Positions 1 through 8,548 of a DNA stretch of 64,000 nt are shown piece after piece (the stretch's first letter is position 1; every line of letters starts with the position of its first letter). The notes under the pieces were generated by a model. It did not search any database and had not been told where the DNA came from. It saw nothing but the letters and a program-made list of their open reading frames with translations. The DNA lies in NCBI GenBank assembly GCA_025163595.1, contig CP104100.1:3658001-3722000 (forward strand). The letters are read 5' to 3'. The stretch comes from Phaeobacter sp. G2 (GTDB lineage: Bacteria; Pseudomonadota; Alphaproteobacteria; Rhodobacterales; Rhodobacteraceae). The translations under genes and the position numbers were made by a program.

Positions 1-1550
1 ATGCCGGCCAGAAGCTGAACCCACCAGTCGCGCAGATCATGCTCGGTCGCAAACCCCGCCAGTTCCGGATCCAGCCAGGGAGCATCAAAGGCATCTGCGC
101 TATTGCCTGCCAGCTGCGCGGCCCGAAAGCGCCCGGTATCATGGGCGCTGCCCTTGGGGCGTTGGCGCATTGGCATCATCACGTTATCGCCAAAGGAGCC
201 CTGAAACAGTACCGGGCGGGACGTCACGTGGCCGACGCGCAGCGCCAGTACCGCCTGATGCAGATCCCGCATATCCTGGCCTGCGACGGTCACCTGTCCG
301 GCAGACGGCAAAACTTCACGGGTCAACAACGCGGCCATGGCCCGTCGGTCCTCTTCTGAGGGGGCCGCAATGCCAATGACCCGCCCCGCCGGTAGGGTTG
401 CATTCAGGTCTTCCAGTACCAAATTCCCATCTGCATCCCGCACATTGACCGAATTGAGCGTAACATCGCTATTGAGCCGGACAAATTCATCCGGTTCGCC
501 GGACATCAGCTCTTCGCGCACCATGCCCGACGGGGCAAACCGCTCCAGAATCACATCCCAGCGCAGGGCCATATCCTGGGTCTGGTTGTAATAGGCCAAC
601 AGCTCTTTCCAGGGGGAGGCAAGGTCTTTGTAGGCCGCCAGGGCTGCCACCAGCGCCCCAAGGGAGACCTCCCCCTGCAGCACCAGATAGCCCCCCACGG
701 AGTAAAAGAAGAATGGGGTCAGATTGGTGATGAAGTTGTTGAGGAACTTCATGAAGAATTTTTTCTGATAGATCTGGAACCGAATGTCATAGAGACGGCC
801 CAGCCGGTCGGTGATCACCGCCATCCGGTAGCGCCAGCCCCCATTGATGCGCAGCGTCGCAGCGCCAGCGGCACTTTCACCGATCTCAGAGGCCAGCGCC
901 CGTACCTGATGAATCCGGGTCTTGTTCAGCAGGTTGATCTGGCGTTGCAACATCGGGATCAGCCAGCCCTGCAGCGGGATTAGCGCCACTGCCGCCAACC
1001 CGAACCAGGGGCTTTGGGTGAAAAGGAAAAACAGAATTGTCAGCATCTGTCCGGCCTGCAACACAGGTTGGCTGACCGCATCCCCCATCAAGCCCCCCAT
1101 CGGCTCGCTCTCGGAGGTAATCATCGACACCAGTTCACCCTGGCTTACCCGCTCAAAATAGGGCTGAGGAAAGCGCAGAACCCGCGCGATCAGCCTGTAG
1201 CGAAACCGTCGCAGCATGCGTTCAGCCAGTACACCCTTCATGGTATTGATGCGCATTTTCAGCAATCCGTGCAGCAGCACGGCAATCAGGAAACCGGCAC
1301 AGAGAATCCACAGGTAATCGAGTTTTCCTATCGAGTAGCCAAGCAGGTCAATACGGTCAGTCTGCGCGCCAATGGCATCATTGATGATCCGTTTGGGCAG
1401 TTCCAGTGTGAGATACAAAAGCGGAAACAAACAGCCGGTGACCATCAGCAGGATAACTTGGTCGCGTTTGGAATATTTCCAGATAAAACGGAAGAGAGAC
1501 GGTTCTATGGGAGAGCTCCAACTTTGGCTGCAGCAAAAACAGTTCTTCAT
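1..1550 (-). CDS. ABC exporter-type membrane/ATPase subunit, partial, degenerate nucleotide site
   Basis: The reverse strand reads without a stop from the ATG at 1550 to the window edge, giving about 516 residues; the C-terminus is outside the window. The first ~330 residues form an ABC-exporter membrane domain with hydrophobic spans near residues 31-50, 78-96, 170-200 and 280-310. A nucleotide-binding-like domain follows (LNSVNVRDADGNLVLEDLN), but the Walker A position reads GIAAPSEEDRR instead of GxxGxGKS, so this site probably does not hydrolyse ATP. The Q-loop region (VTSRPVLFQGSFGDNV) is recognisable. Such proteins usually work as dimers or carry a second ATPase domain, which may lie beyond the edge. 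The start is the first in-frame ATG, without a strong ribosome site. Substrate unknown. Confidence 0.8.
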   Translation of the reverse strand, partial: MKNCFCCSQSWSSPIEPSLFRFIWKYSKRDQVILLMVTGCLFPLLYLTLELPKRIINDAIGAQTDRIDLLGYSIGKLDYLWILCAGFLIAVLLHGLLKMRINTMKGVLAERMLRRFRYRLIARVLRFPQPYFERVSQGELVSMITSESEPMGGLMGDAVSQPVLQAGQMLTILFFLFTQSPWFGLAAVALIPLQGWLIPMLQRQINLLNKTRIHQVRALASEIGESAAGAATLRINGGWRYRMAVITDRLGRLYDIRFQIYQKKFFMKFLNNFITNLTPFFFYSVGGYLVLQGEVSLGALVAALAAYKDLASPWKELLAYYNQTQDMALRWDVILERFAPSGMVREELMSGEPDEFVRLNSDVTLNSVNVRDADGNLVLEDLNATLPAGRVIGIAAPSEEDRRAMAALLTREVLPSAGQVTVAGQDMRDLHQAVLALRVGHVTSRPVLFQGSFGDNVMMPMRQRPKGSAHDTGRFRAAQLAGNSADAFDAPWLDPELAGFATEHDLRDWWVQLLAG

Positions 1551-1671
1551 GCCTAGCGCGGTTTGCACCTGACAGGCAATGGGCAGAGCAAATGTTGCGC
1601 CTGTGATGAAGGTCACTGTCCCGTTACGGCATCCCTGCTACACAGTATTTGCCAGCTGGTAAAAAATCCGT

Positions 1672-2100
1672 ATGGTTCCAGAGAATTTTGTACAGGGGAA
1701 TGTCTTGCCAGGACTTGTCGGATCCGTATTGATTTTGCTCTGCCTGTTGCAGATCAAACATCTGTTTGCCGACTTCTTTTTGCAGACACCCAAAATGTTA
1801 TCCGGCCGGGACGAATACCTGCATGCAGGACGTGCGCAACACGCCGGGGTTCATGCGCTGTTTTCGGTGGTTGTGTTTGTCCTGATGGGCGCACCTGTTG
1901 GCTTTACCCTGCTGATCTGCGTTGCGGAATGGGTGGTGCATTTTCACATCGATTACGGCAAGGCGCATTATTCCGAAAAGAAAGAGCTCAACCCCCAGCA
2001 GGCGTCTTTTTGGCGCGCCATGGGCACGGATCAATGCCTGCACCAGCTGACCTATCTCGCCATGACTGCCGCCTGGGTGAAATGCGTCGCCTGCCAGTGA
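1672..2100 (+). CDS. DUF3307-type small membrane protein
   Basis: A 142-residue protein with hydrophobic stretches near residues 14-32 (GLVGSVLILLCLLQI), 60-77 and 77-92, and the pattern LFADFFLQTPKML followed by HAGVHALFSVV. That ADFxLQ plus His-rich helix arrangement is what I recognise as DUF3307, a family of unknown function in which the His and Asp residues are conserved in the membrane. It is divergent from the ABC exporter gene (121 bp gap) and convergent with the Lrp gene. No clear ribosome site precedes the chosen ATG, so a later start is possible. No function can be assigned. Confidence 0.7.
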   Translation: MVPENFVQGNVLPGLVGSVLILLCLLQIKHLFADFFLQTPKMLSGRDEYLHAGRAQHAGVHALFSVVVFVLMGAPVGFTLLICVAEWVVHFHIDYGKAHYSEKKELNPQQASFWRAMGTDQCLHQLTYLAMTAAWVKCVACQ

Positions 2101-2154
2101 GCCAGCCAGTGACGCCTGCCAGCTGACCCCTTCCAGCCCCCTTGTTCTGCCCAT

Positions 2155-2640
2155 CTACCCCTGTGAAACCACCGAGCGGTCCCGTTTGATGGTGCGCAAA
2201 ACCAAATTGGTCTGCGCGCTGGCAACTGCAGGCAGGCGAAACAGGAACTCCTCAAGAAACCGGTTGTAGGATTCCAAATCAGGCGCCAGGACGCGCATTT
2301 GATAATCCGATTGGCCCGTGGTGGCATAGCATTCCTGTACCAAGGGGCTCTGTTCGACGGCACGAATGAACTCCGCCAGCTTTTCCGGGTCATGGCGGGT
2401 CAGCTGCACATGCACAATTGCCTGAAAATCCAGCCCCATAGCACTGGCATTCACCACCGCGCCATAGCGCTCAATCACGCCTGTGTCCTCTAGCGCGCGC
2501 ACCCTGCGCCACAGAGCCGAAGCCGACATGCCCACCTTTTCAGAAAGCTCAGCATTGGAAATGCGAGAATCCTCCTGCAAGAGCCGCAAAATATGCCTGT
2601 CACGGTCGTCGATAAGCTGCATGAGTGATAATCTATCCAT
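2155..2640 (-). CDS. Lrp/AsnC-family transcriptional regulator
   Basis: 161 residues: an N-terminal winged helix-turn-helix (LIDDRDRHILRLLQEDSRIS to GMSASALWRRVRALEDTGVI, residues ~9-55) and a C-terminal RAM-type ligand-binding and oligomerisation domain (AIVHVQLTRHDPEKLAEFIRAV; GQSDYQMRVLAPDLESYNRFLEEFL). Length is normal for the family. It is divergent from the indolepyruvate oxidoreductase gene with 137 bp between the starts. The likely inference is amino-acid-responsive control of that gene, plus autoregulation; no operator could be assigned confidently. An alternative start lies six codons in. Confidence 0.93.
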   Translation of the reverse strand: MDRLSLMQLIDDRDRHILRLLQEDSRISNAELSEKVGMSASALWRRVRALEDTGVIERYGAVVNASAMGLDFQAIVHVQLTRHDPEKLAEFIRAVEQSPLVQECYATTGQSDYQMRVLAPDLESYNRFLEEFLFRLPAVASAQTNLVLRTIKRDRSVVSQG

Positions 2641-2777
2641 TTATTGGCCAAGTTTCGGTCAATATATCCAAATCACCGGTAAAAACCAACAATTCAGACA
2701 GATCTTTTCACCTCAGACGGATTATTCTGCCTCAAAGAGCACATTTCCCAGCCATACCACCCGCAAGGATCACCAGA

Positions 2778-5700
2778 ATGACCGAGCTGAGCCATGATTT
2801 CCGCAGCTACAAACTAGATGACCGCTACGACCAGACCAAAGGCCGAGTGTTCCTCACCGGCACCCAGGCTCTGGCGCGGGTGATGCTGGATCAGGCGCGG
2901 CGAGACCGCAGCGCCGGGCTGAACACCGCCGGGTTTGTCTCTGGCTATCGCGGGTCGCCGCTGGGTGCAGTGGATCTGGAATTCTGGCGCTCGCGCCAGC
3001 GGATGGAAGACAACCGCGTCACCTTTATGCCTGCCGTCAACGAAGATCTTGGTGCCACGGCGGTTCTGGGGGCGCAGCAGGCCATTTTGGATCCCCATTG
3101 CGAGGTCGAGGGCGTGTTTTCCATGTGGTATGGCAAAGGCCCCGGCGTTGATCGCTCGGGGGATGCGCTGAAACATGGCAATGCCTATGGCTCCTCCACT
3201 AAGGGCGGTGTGCTGGTGGTGGCAGGTGATGACCATGGCTGCGTCAGCTCCTCCATGCCGCATCAATCCGACGTCGCCTTCATGTCCTGGTTCATGCCGG
3301 TGCTGAACCCGGCCGATGTTTCCGAGTTTCTCACCTACGGCGAGTATGGCTTTGCCCTGTCGCGCTACTCTGGCACCTGGGTTGGCTTTAAGGCGGTGTC
3401 CGAAACCGTTGAAAGCGCCCGCTCGATTGAACTGCAACAGGACCGCAGCTTTACCTACCCTGAGCTGCCAGACTACCCTGGTGGGCTGCATATTCGTCGC
3501 GCCGACCTGCCCTCGCCCGAGATCGAGACCCGCATCCGCGCCAAGATCAAGGCGGTGCGCGCCTTTGCCGAGGCAAACCCGATTGACCGCCGTATCTATG
3601 ATGTTGAAACAGCCAAGTTTGGCTTTGTCACCACCGGCAAGGGGCACCTGGACCTGATGGAGGCCCTGCGCCTGCTTGGCCTGGACGAAGCCGCCTGTCG
3701 CCGTCTGGGCATCGACATCTACAAAGTTGGCATGGTCTGGCCTCTCGCCCGCCCCGAAGCTCTGCGGTTCATGCGTGGCAAAGACGAAGTGCTGGTGGTC
3801 GAAGAAAAGCGCGGCATCATTGAGAGCCAATTCAAAGAGTATTTCTACGACTGGCCCGGTGACAAACCCAACAAAATGGTTGGCAAATACGACAGCGCAG
3901 GCGAGCCGCTGATCCCCTGGACCGGCGAGCTGAGCCCCTTGATGCTGGCCCCCATCGTTGCCGCACGTCTGGACAGCTTTTTCCCAAATGAGGGCCTGCC
4001 CGCCAAGGCTGCTGCCCTGCTGGCCCAGCCACCCAAGCTGATCAATGTGCCCGGGGCCAACCGCACCCCCTATTTCTGCTCCGGCTGTCCGCATAACACC
4101 TCAACCAAACTGCCGACCGGCAGCGAGGCCAAATCCGGCATCGGCTGCCATGTGATGGCCAGCTGGATGGACCGCGAAACCTCTGGCTATGCACAGATGG
4201 GCGGCGAAGGCGTCACCTGGACGGCGGCCTCGCAGTACAATGGTGGCAAGCATATCTTCCAGAACCTTGGCGAGGGCACCTGGTATCACTCCGGCTCGCT
4301 TGCCATTCGACAGGCGGTCGCGGCGCGCACCAATATCACCTATAAGATCCTCTATAATGACGCCGTTGCCATGACCGGCGGCCAGCCCGTCGATGGTCCG
4401 GTCTCGGTCCTCGGCATCGCCCAGACCTGCCGCGCCGAAGGGGTGCAGCGCATTGCCTTGGTCTCTGATGATATCGACAAATTCAACCGCGGCGATTTTC
4501 CTGCCGGCACCACCTTCCATGACCGCGCCGATATGGATCTGGTCCAGCGTGAGCTGCGTGAGATCAAGGGGGTTTCTACCCTGATCTACGAACAGACCTG
4601 CGCCACCGAAAAACGCCGCCGCCGCAAGCGTGGCACCATGGAAGACCCCAAGAAGTTCGCCTTTATCAATGATCTGGTCTGCGAAGGCTGCGGCGATTGC
4701 TCGATTGAGAGCAACTGCCTGAGCGTTGAACCCAAGGAAACAGCCTTTGGCCGCAAGCGTAAGATCAACCTGTCCAGCTGCAACAAGGATTTCTCCTGCC
4801 TGAACGGTTTCTGCCCCAGCTTTGTCACCATTGAGGGCGGCAGCCGACGCAAAAAACTGCCTGCGGGACTGGATCGCGATGCCCTGGCCGCAAAACTGCC
4901 CGCGCCTGAGTTGCCAGCGCTGGAGACACCCTTTGATCTGCTGGTCACCGGGGTGGGCGGCACCGGCGTTGTCACGGTCGGCGCGCTGATCACCATGGCG
5001 GCACACCTGGAGGGCAAAGGCTCCAGCGTTCTGGACTTTACCGGCTTTGCGCAGAAATTCGGCACTGTGCTCAGCTATATCCGCCTTTCTGCCAGCCCAG
5101 ACAGCTTGAACCAGGTGCGCATTGATCAGGCCGCCGCAGATGCGGTGATTGGCTGTGATGTGGTGGTCAGCTCCGCCCCCAAGGCCTCGGCCCATTATCG
5201 CGCGGGCACCCGGATTGTGCTGAACCGCGCCGAGATGCCCACAGGGGATCTGGTGCTGCGCCGTGACGCCGATCTGATGGCAGGGGTGCGTGAACAACAA
5301 ATTGCAGCGGCAGTGGGTCCTGAAAACCTCAGCGGCTTTAACGCCAACGAGGCCGCCGAGACCCTGTTGGGCGATGCGGTTCTGGCCAATGTAATGATGC
5401 TGGGCTTCGCCTGGCAAAAAGGGCTGGTGCCAGTCAGCGGTACGGCACTGGATCAGGCGATCGAACTGAACGGCGTGGCCATCGACAAAAACCGCCTTGC
5501 CTTTACCATTGGCCGCGCCATGGCCACGGATCCCCAGCTGGTGGCGCAATTCTATGCCGAAGCCCCAGAGAGCACCGAAACACTGGACCAGATCATCGAG
5601 CGCCGCTCGGTTTTCCTGACGGGGTATCAGGATGCCGCCTATGCCCAGCGCTTTACCAGCACTTTGGACAGCTTTCGCAACCAGCTGCCCGAGCAGGCCA

Positions 5701-6200
5701 AGGAGGAGCTCACCGAGGCCGCCGCGCGGTCATTGTTCAAACTGATGGCTTATAAAGATGAATTTGAGGTCGCCCGCCTGATGACCGGCGACGGCTTCAA
5801 AGATCAGATCGCCCAGGAGTTTGAAGGTGACTACAGCGTCAACTACCACCTGGCCCCGCCCCTGCTGAGCCGCAAAAAAGACGCTCGAGGCCGCCCGCTC
5901 AAAAAGAGCTTTGGCCCCTGGCTGCGCCCTGCCCTGTCGGTGCTGAGCCGCGCCAGGGTGCTGCGCGCCAGTCGGCTCAACCCCTTTGGCTACCACGAGG
6001 AAGCCCGCCTGCATCGCAGCCTGCTGGCCTGGTACGAGGCAGCCCTGGACAGGGTCGCGGCCAGTTACAGCAGCGATAAGCACCAGGACTGCCTACAGAT
6101 CCTAGAGGCCCCGATGGAGATCCGTGGCTATGGTCCGGTGCGGCTGGAGGCCGCCCATAAGCACCGCGCCAACGCCACCCGCCTGCTCGAAAAGCTATGA
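2778..6200 (+). CDS. Indolepyruvate ferredoxin oxidoreductase, fused alpha/gamma form
   Basis: 1140 residues starting MTELSHDFRSYKLDDRYDQ. An in-frame upstream ATG at 2625 would run through the divergent promoter region and was rejected. The enzyme oxidatively decarboxylates arylpyruvates from aromatic amino-acid transamination to acyl-CoA and passes electrons to ferredoxin. Order of parts: N-terminal pyrimidine-binding half, TPP region with CSGCPHNTS (~residue 433) and GIGCHVMA (~455), a cysteine-rich stretch CEGCGDCSIESNC (~635) plus a second Cys cluster (~660-675) that may hold an Fe-S centre, then the gamma-type domain (VTGVGGTGVVTVGAL, ~721). The length matches the single-chain proteobacterial form rather than the split archaeal IorA/IorB. 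It is followed by a strong terminator. Confidence 0.95.
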   Translation: MTELSHDFRSYKLDDRYDQTKGRVFLTGTQALARVMLDQARRDRSAGLNTAGFVSGYRGSPLGAVDLEFWRSRQRMEDNRVTFMPAVNEDLGATAVLGAQQAILDPHCEVEGVFSMWYGKGPGVDRSGDALKHGNAYGSSTKGGVLVVAGDDHGCVSSSMPHQSDVAFMSWFMPVLNPADVSEFLTYGEYGFALSRYSGTWVGFKAVSETVESARSIELQQDRSFTYPELPDYPGGLHIRRADLPSPEIETRIRAKIKAVRAFAEANPIDRRIYDVETAKFGFVTTGKGHLDLMEALRLLGLDEAACRRLGIDIYKVGMVWPLARPEALRFMRGKDEVLVVEEKRGIIESQFKEYFYDWPGDKPNKMVGKYDSAGEPLIPWTGELSPLMLAPIVAARLDSFFPNEGLPAKAAALLAQPPKLINVPGANRTPYFCSGCPHNTSTKLPTGSEAKSGIGCHVMASWMDRETSGYAQMGGEGVTWTAASQYNGGKHIFQNLGEGTWYHSGSLAIRQAVAARTNITYKILYNDAVAMTGGQPVDGPVSVLGIAQTCRAEGVQRIALVSDDIDKFNRGDFPAGTTFHDRADMDLVQRELREIKGVSTLIYEQTCATEKRRRRKRGTMEDPKKFAFINDLVCEGCGDCSIESNCLSVEPKETAFGRKRKINLSSCNKDFSCLNGFCPSFVTIEGGSRRKKLPAGLDRDALAAKLPAPELPALETPFDLLVTGVGGTGVVTVGALITMAAHLEGKGSSVLDFTGFAQKFGTVLSYIRLSASPDSLNQVRIDQAAADAVIGCDVVVSSAPKASAHYRAGTRIVLNRAEMPTGDLVLRRDADLMAGVREQQIAAAVGPENLSGFNANEAAETLLGDAVLANVMMLGFAWQKGLVPVSGTALDQAIELNGVAIDKNRLAFTIGRAMATDPQLVAQFYAEAPESTETLDQIIERRSVFLTGYQDAAYAQRFTSTLDSFRNQLPEQAKEELTEAAARSLFKLMAYKDEFEVARLMTGDGFKDQIAQEFEGDYSVNYHLAPPLLSRKKDARGRPLKKSFGPWLRPALSVLSRARVLRASRLNPFGYHEEARLHRSLLAWYEAALDRVAASYSSDKHQDCLQILEAPMEIRGYGPVRLEAAHKHRANATRLLEKL

Positions 6201-6204
6201 ATAA

Positions 6205-6234
6205 GAAATGGCCCCAACCGGGGCCATTTCTTTT
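6205..6234 (+). terminator. Rho-independent terminator after indolepyruvate oxidoreductase
   Basis: A perfect 11-bp stem GAAATGGCCCC / GGGGCCATTTC with loop AACC is followed by TTTT. It begins 4 nt after the stop codon and lies between two convergent genes, so it may also stop transcripts of the TetR gene, although the T-run on that side is weak. Confidence 0.92.
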
Positions 6235-6247
6235 AGGTCAAACCGGG

Positions 6248-6913
6248 TTACAAATCCCAGTGCTTGCGGGTGAACTCTGAAAATTCATCCAGTTCAATCG
6301 CACTGGGCTCACGCCCAGTAAAGACCTTCAGATACTGCGGCGTCATTTCCAACCTATGGGCGTAGCTCTCGTTGGGTTCGGCCATGTCATAGCCCAGCTG
6401 CATGTAATACAGCACCTTGGCGCGGGTCATGGCCTCCAGGCTCGCATAGCCGTAGCGCAGAAACATCTGCGTCAAGGCCTCTACCCGGCGCGCATCCGAG
6501 CGATCCAACAGACTGCGGACCTTGCCAGATCGCCGCGCCCAGTCCCGCACTGCAAAATCCAGCGCGGTGTTGAACAAGGCCGGATTGGCTATGCAGTGAA
6601 ACACGTTCAGAACCGCGCCCGTGATGGCCTCTGCCGGGGCCTCGGCACGGGCCAACATCGCGGCGGTATTGGTCTGTTCCCAGGTTTTCAGCAAGGCATC
6701 CAACAGATCCTGCCGGGACTTGAAATACCAATAAAAGGAGGAGCGTGACACCTTCATCCGCTCAGCCAGGGCCAGCACCTTGACCTGCTCGACCCCATCG
6801 CTGATCAGCACATCCATCGCCACATTGAGCCAGTCGTCCCGGGTGACTTTGACATTACCAACCAGCGGTTCGGCGCTGGGATTGTCACGGTGCAAAAGCG
6901 GCTTTGGTGGCAT
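6248..6913 (-). CDS. TetR-family transcriptional regulator
   Basis: 221 residues. The N-terminal DNA-binding domain is clear (residues ~24-70: TRDDWLNVAMDVLISDGVEQVKVLALAERMKVSRSSFYWYFKSRQDLLDALL), with the typical SRSSFYWYF recognition helix. The remainder is an all-helical ligand-binding region. It is the only gene between the terminator at 6205 and the glutathione S-transferase gene, which runs on the same strand from a start further right. The regulated gene and inducer are not evident. No strong ribosome site is visible before the ATG at 6913. Confidence 0.92.
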   Translation of the reverse strand: MPPKPLLHRDNPSAEPLVGNVKVTRDDWLNVAMDVLISDGVEQVKVLALAERMKVSRSSFYWYFKSRQDLLDALLKTWEQTNTAAMLARAEAPAEAITGAVLNVFHCIANPALFNTALDFAVRDWARRSGKVRSLLDRSDARRVEALTQMFLRYGYASLEAMTRAKVLYYMQLGYDMAEPNESYAHRLEMTPQYLKVFTGREPSAIELDEFSEFTRKHWDL

Positions 6914-7023
6914 AAAAACTCATCTTTTTCTGGGGTGGAGCCATCCAGCATTGGGCTGCGCCATCCTGCGGCGGGCGCAGGATGTTGTCCAGACCTGTCA
7001 TGCCCGCCCCTGCCCCGAGGACG

Positions 7024-7653
7024 TCAGAGCTGCGCGCTGGGACGTGCCTTGATTGCCTTGTACCAGGCCAGGCTGGCGGTGTTCTCTTCCGGGATCCGCT
7101 GCTGGATCACACGGGCAAACTCAACAAACACAAAGGCCGAAATATCTGCCAAGGTGAACGCCTCACCGGCCAGATAAGGGCTCTCGCGCAAACGCTCTTC
7201 CAACAGAGTAAAAAAGGCCTGGGTCCGCGCCAAGCCGCGCTCTGCCAGTTCCGGCAGCTGGGCGTAATTGTCGGGGCCAGGAATAGCGCGATCACTAAAG
7301 GCCGGATGGGTATTGCGCAGCGCCTCGGCGATGGGCATGCCGCCCTGCTGCTCGACAATAGAATTCCACATCAGCACCAGGCCCTTTTCATCCGCCGTGC
7401 GCCCCATCAGGGCAGGCTCCGGCGTATGGGCTTCCAGATAGGCCGCAATGCCGAGGTTTTCCGTCAAAACGCAGCCTGTATCCGTCACCAGTACCGGAAT
7501 GGTCGCCCGTGGGTTCACCGCGCGAAATTCTGGTTTCAGCTGCTCTCCCTTGGCAATCGAGATATCGTGGCTTTCCGGCGCAAGGCCCTTTTCCGCCAAA
7601 AACATCCGCGCCCGTCGCGGATTGGGTGCGGTGGAACAATCATAAAAAATCAT
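7024..7653 (-). CDS. Glutathione S-transferase family protein
   Basis: 209 residues beginning MIFYDCSTAPNPRRARMFL. The open frame extends upstream to 7830, but the ATG at 7653 has a good GGGAGG ribosome site and starts exactly at the thioredoxin-fold domain, so it is chosen. N-terminal GST domain: the active-site strand-helix has Ser7 in CSTAPNPRR, and the cis-Pro segment is RATIPVLVTDTG. The helical C-terminal domain (residues ~90-205) contains the usual GEAFTLADISAFV cap motif. It probably conjugates or reduces electrophiles with glutathione in the cytoplasm; substrate unknown. It lies 100 bp downstream of the methyltransferase gene and may share its transcript. Confidence 0.9.
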   Translation of the reverse strand: MIFYDCSTAPNPRRARMFLAEKGLAPESHDISIAKGEQLKPEFRAVNPRATIPVLVTDTGCVLTENLGIAAYLEAHTPEPALMGRTADEKGLVLMWNSIVEQQGGMPIAEALRNTHPAFSDRAIPGPDNYAQLPELAERGLARTQAFFTLLEERLRESPYLAGEAFTLADISAFVFVEFARVIQQRIPEENTASLAWYKAIKARPSAQL

Positions 7654-7753
7654 CGGTTGGCCTCCCTGGTCACCGGTTTGGTCAGGCCCCAACCTAGGCG
7701 GCGCTGGCGGGCGAGGGCCAGAGTAACCCAACGTCCCGCCACAAATCCCGCTC

Positions 7754-8248
7754 TTAGCTGTCGCGGCGATAGATAAAGCAGCGCCCCTCAACGGCTTCGG
7801 GCGGCAGAGGCATTTCGGTAAGCGCCTCAAAATACATCCGGTCAGACGAGACCATCAGCCCGCCGACAGCCAGCAGAGGTTCAACCAGCGGCGAGATCAG
7901 CTGCGCAAAAGCGTCATTCTTGGCCCGGTTATGACCGCCAAGATCCGCATGGATCAGGCTGGCAGTAGCGCCAAAGCGGGTCAAGGCTGCTGGCAGGGTT
8001 TCACGCACATCACCGAGGATGGTCAGCTCTTCTGGTGGGGTGCTGTCGGGATGCGAGGCCACGGCACGTTCAAACACATAAAGATCGCGGCCTTTGATGT
8101 TGTGCTGCATGTGGTGATAGGTGCGGCCATTGCCCAGCCCCAGCTCAAACACTGGCCCCTGCATATCAGCGGTCTGGGCTATTCCAAAATCCAGACAGGC
8201 GCGCTGCGACACCATGCGGTCTATAAAAAGGTCCAATCGGGTGCTCAT
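7754..8248 (-). CDS. Small class I SAM-dependent methyltransferase
   Basis: 164 residues from MSTRLDLFIDRMVSQRACLD; the ATG at 8248 is preceded by AGGAG at good spacing, whereas the further upstream start at 8302 has no support. SAM-binding motif I is FELGLGNGRTYHHM (~residues 34-47). Acidic motif II is DLYVFERAV and motif IV is SLIHADLGGH. The protein is about as short as such folds get and contains no added substrate domain. It has a paralogue at 24813-25289 with the same LGLGNGRTY motif and overall plan; I associate both with the small Methyltransf_17 group, from memory. Acceptor unknown. Confidence 0.8.
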   Translation of the reverse strand: MSTRLDLFIDRMVSQRACLDFGIAQTADMQGPVFELGLGNGRTYHHMQHNIKGRDLYVFERAVASHPDSTPPEELTILGDVRETLPAALTRFGATASLIHADLGGHNRAKNDAFAQLISPLVEPLLAVGGLMVSSDRMYFEALTEMPLPPEAVEGRCFIYRRDS

Positions 8249-8548
8249 ATCAGGTCTCCTCTGGCATGCCTGCAAGGTCGGATGGCTTTGGTACAGCGCC
8301 ACCGCGCCTTAGTCCCGCCCTGCTTTGTCAGATCCTGAAACAAATGTGTAGCACTTGCTGCCTAGGCTCAGGCCGCCAGAGCAAATTGTGGCGCACAGGT
8401 GCCGTTTCATCAATTTTGTTTCTGCAAAACCCCACCAGGGCAAATGGGGTTTGACTAGACCACCACCCCCGCGCGAAGGTGAGCGCAAAAAAACAGGGAA
8501 AGACGGGACATAATGACCGGATCACGACATCACCAAGGGCAGCACTGA
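8249..8548. other. Divergent intergenic region with inverted repeat
   Basis: 300 bp between the methyltransferase and the ABC importer operon, which diverge here. No convincing gene is seen. An inverted repeat AAACCCCA (8427-8434) / TGGGGTTT (8445-8452) sits about 100 bp before the importer ATG and could be an operator or a leader hairpin. TTGACT at 8451 could be a -35 element but no good -10 follows. Confidence 0.5.

Noticed and set aside
2625..2777. Longer start for indolepyruvate oxidoreductase
   Set aside because: The 51 extra residues would cover the divergent promoter, overlap the Lrp start and match nothing in the family.
2814..5549. Two long reverse frames (426 and 482 codons)
   Set aside because: Antisense to the indolepyruvate oxidoreductase gene; no recognisable domains.
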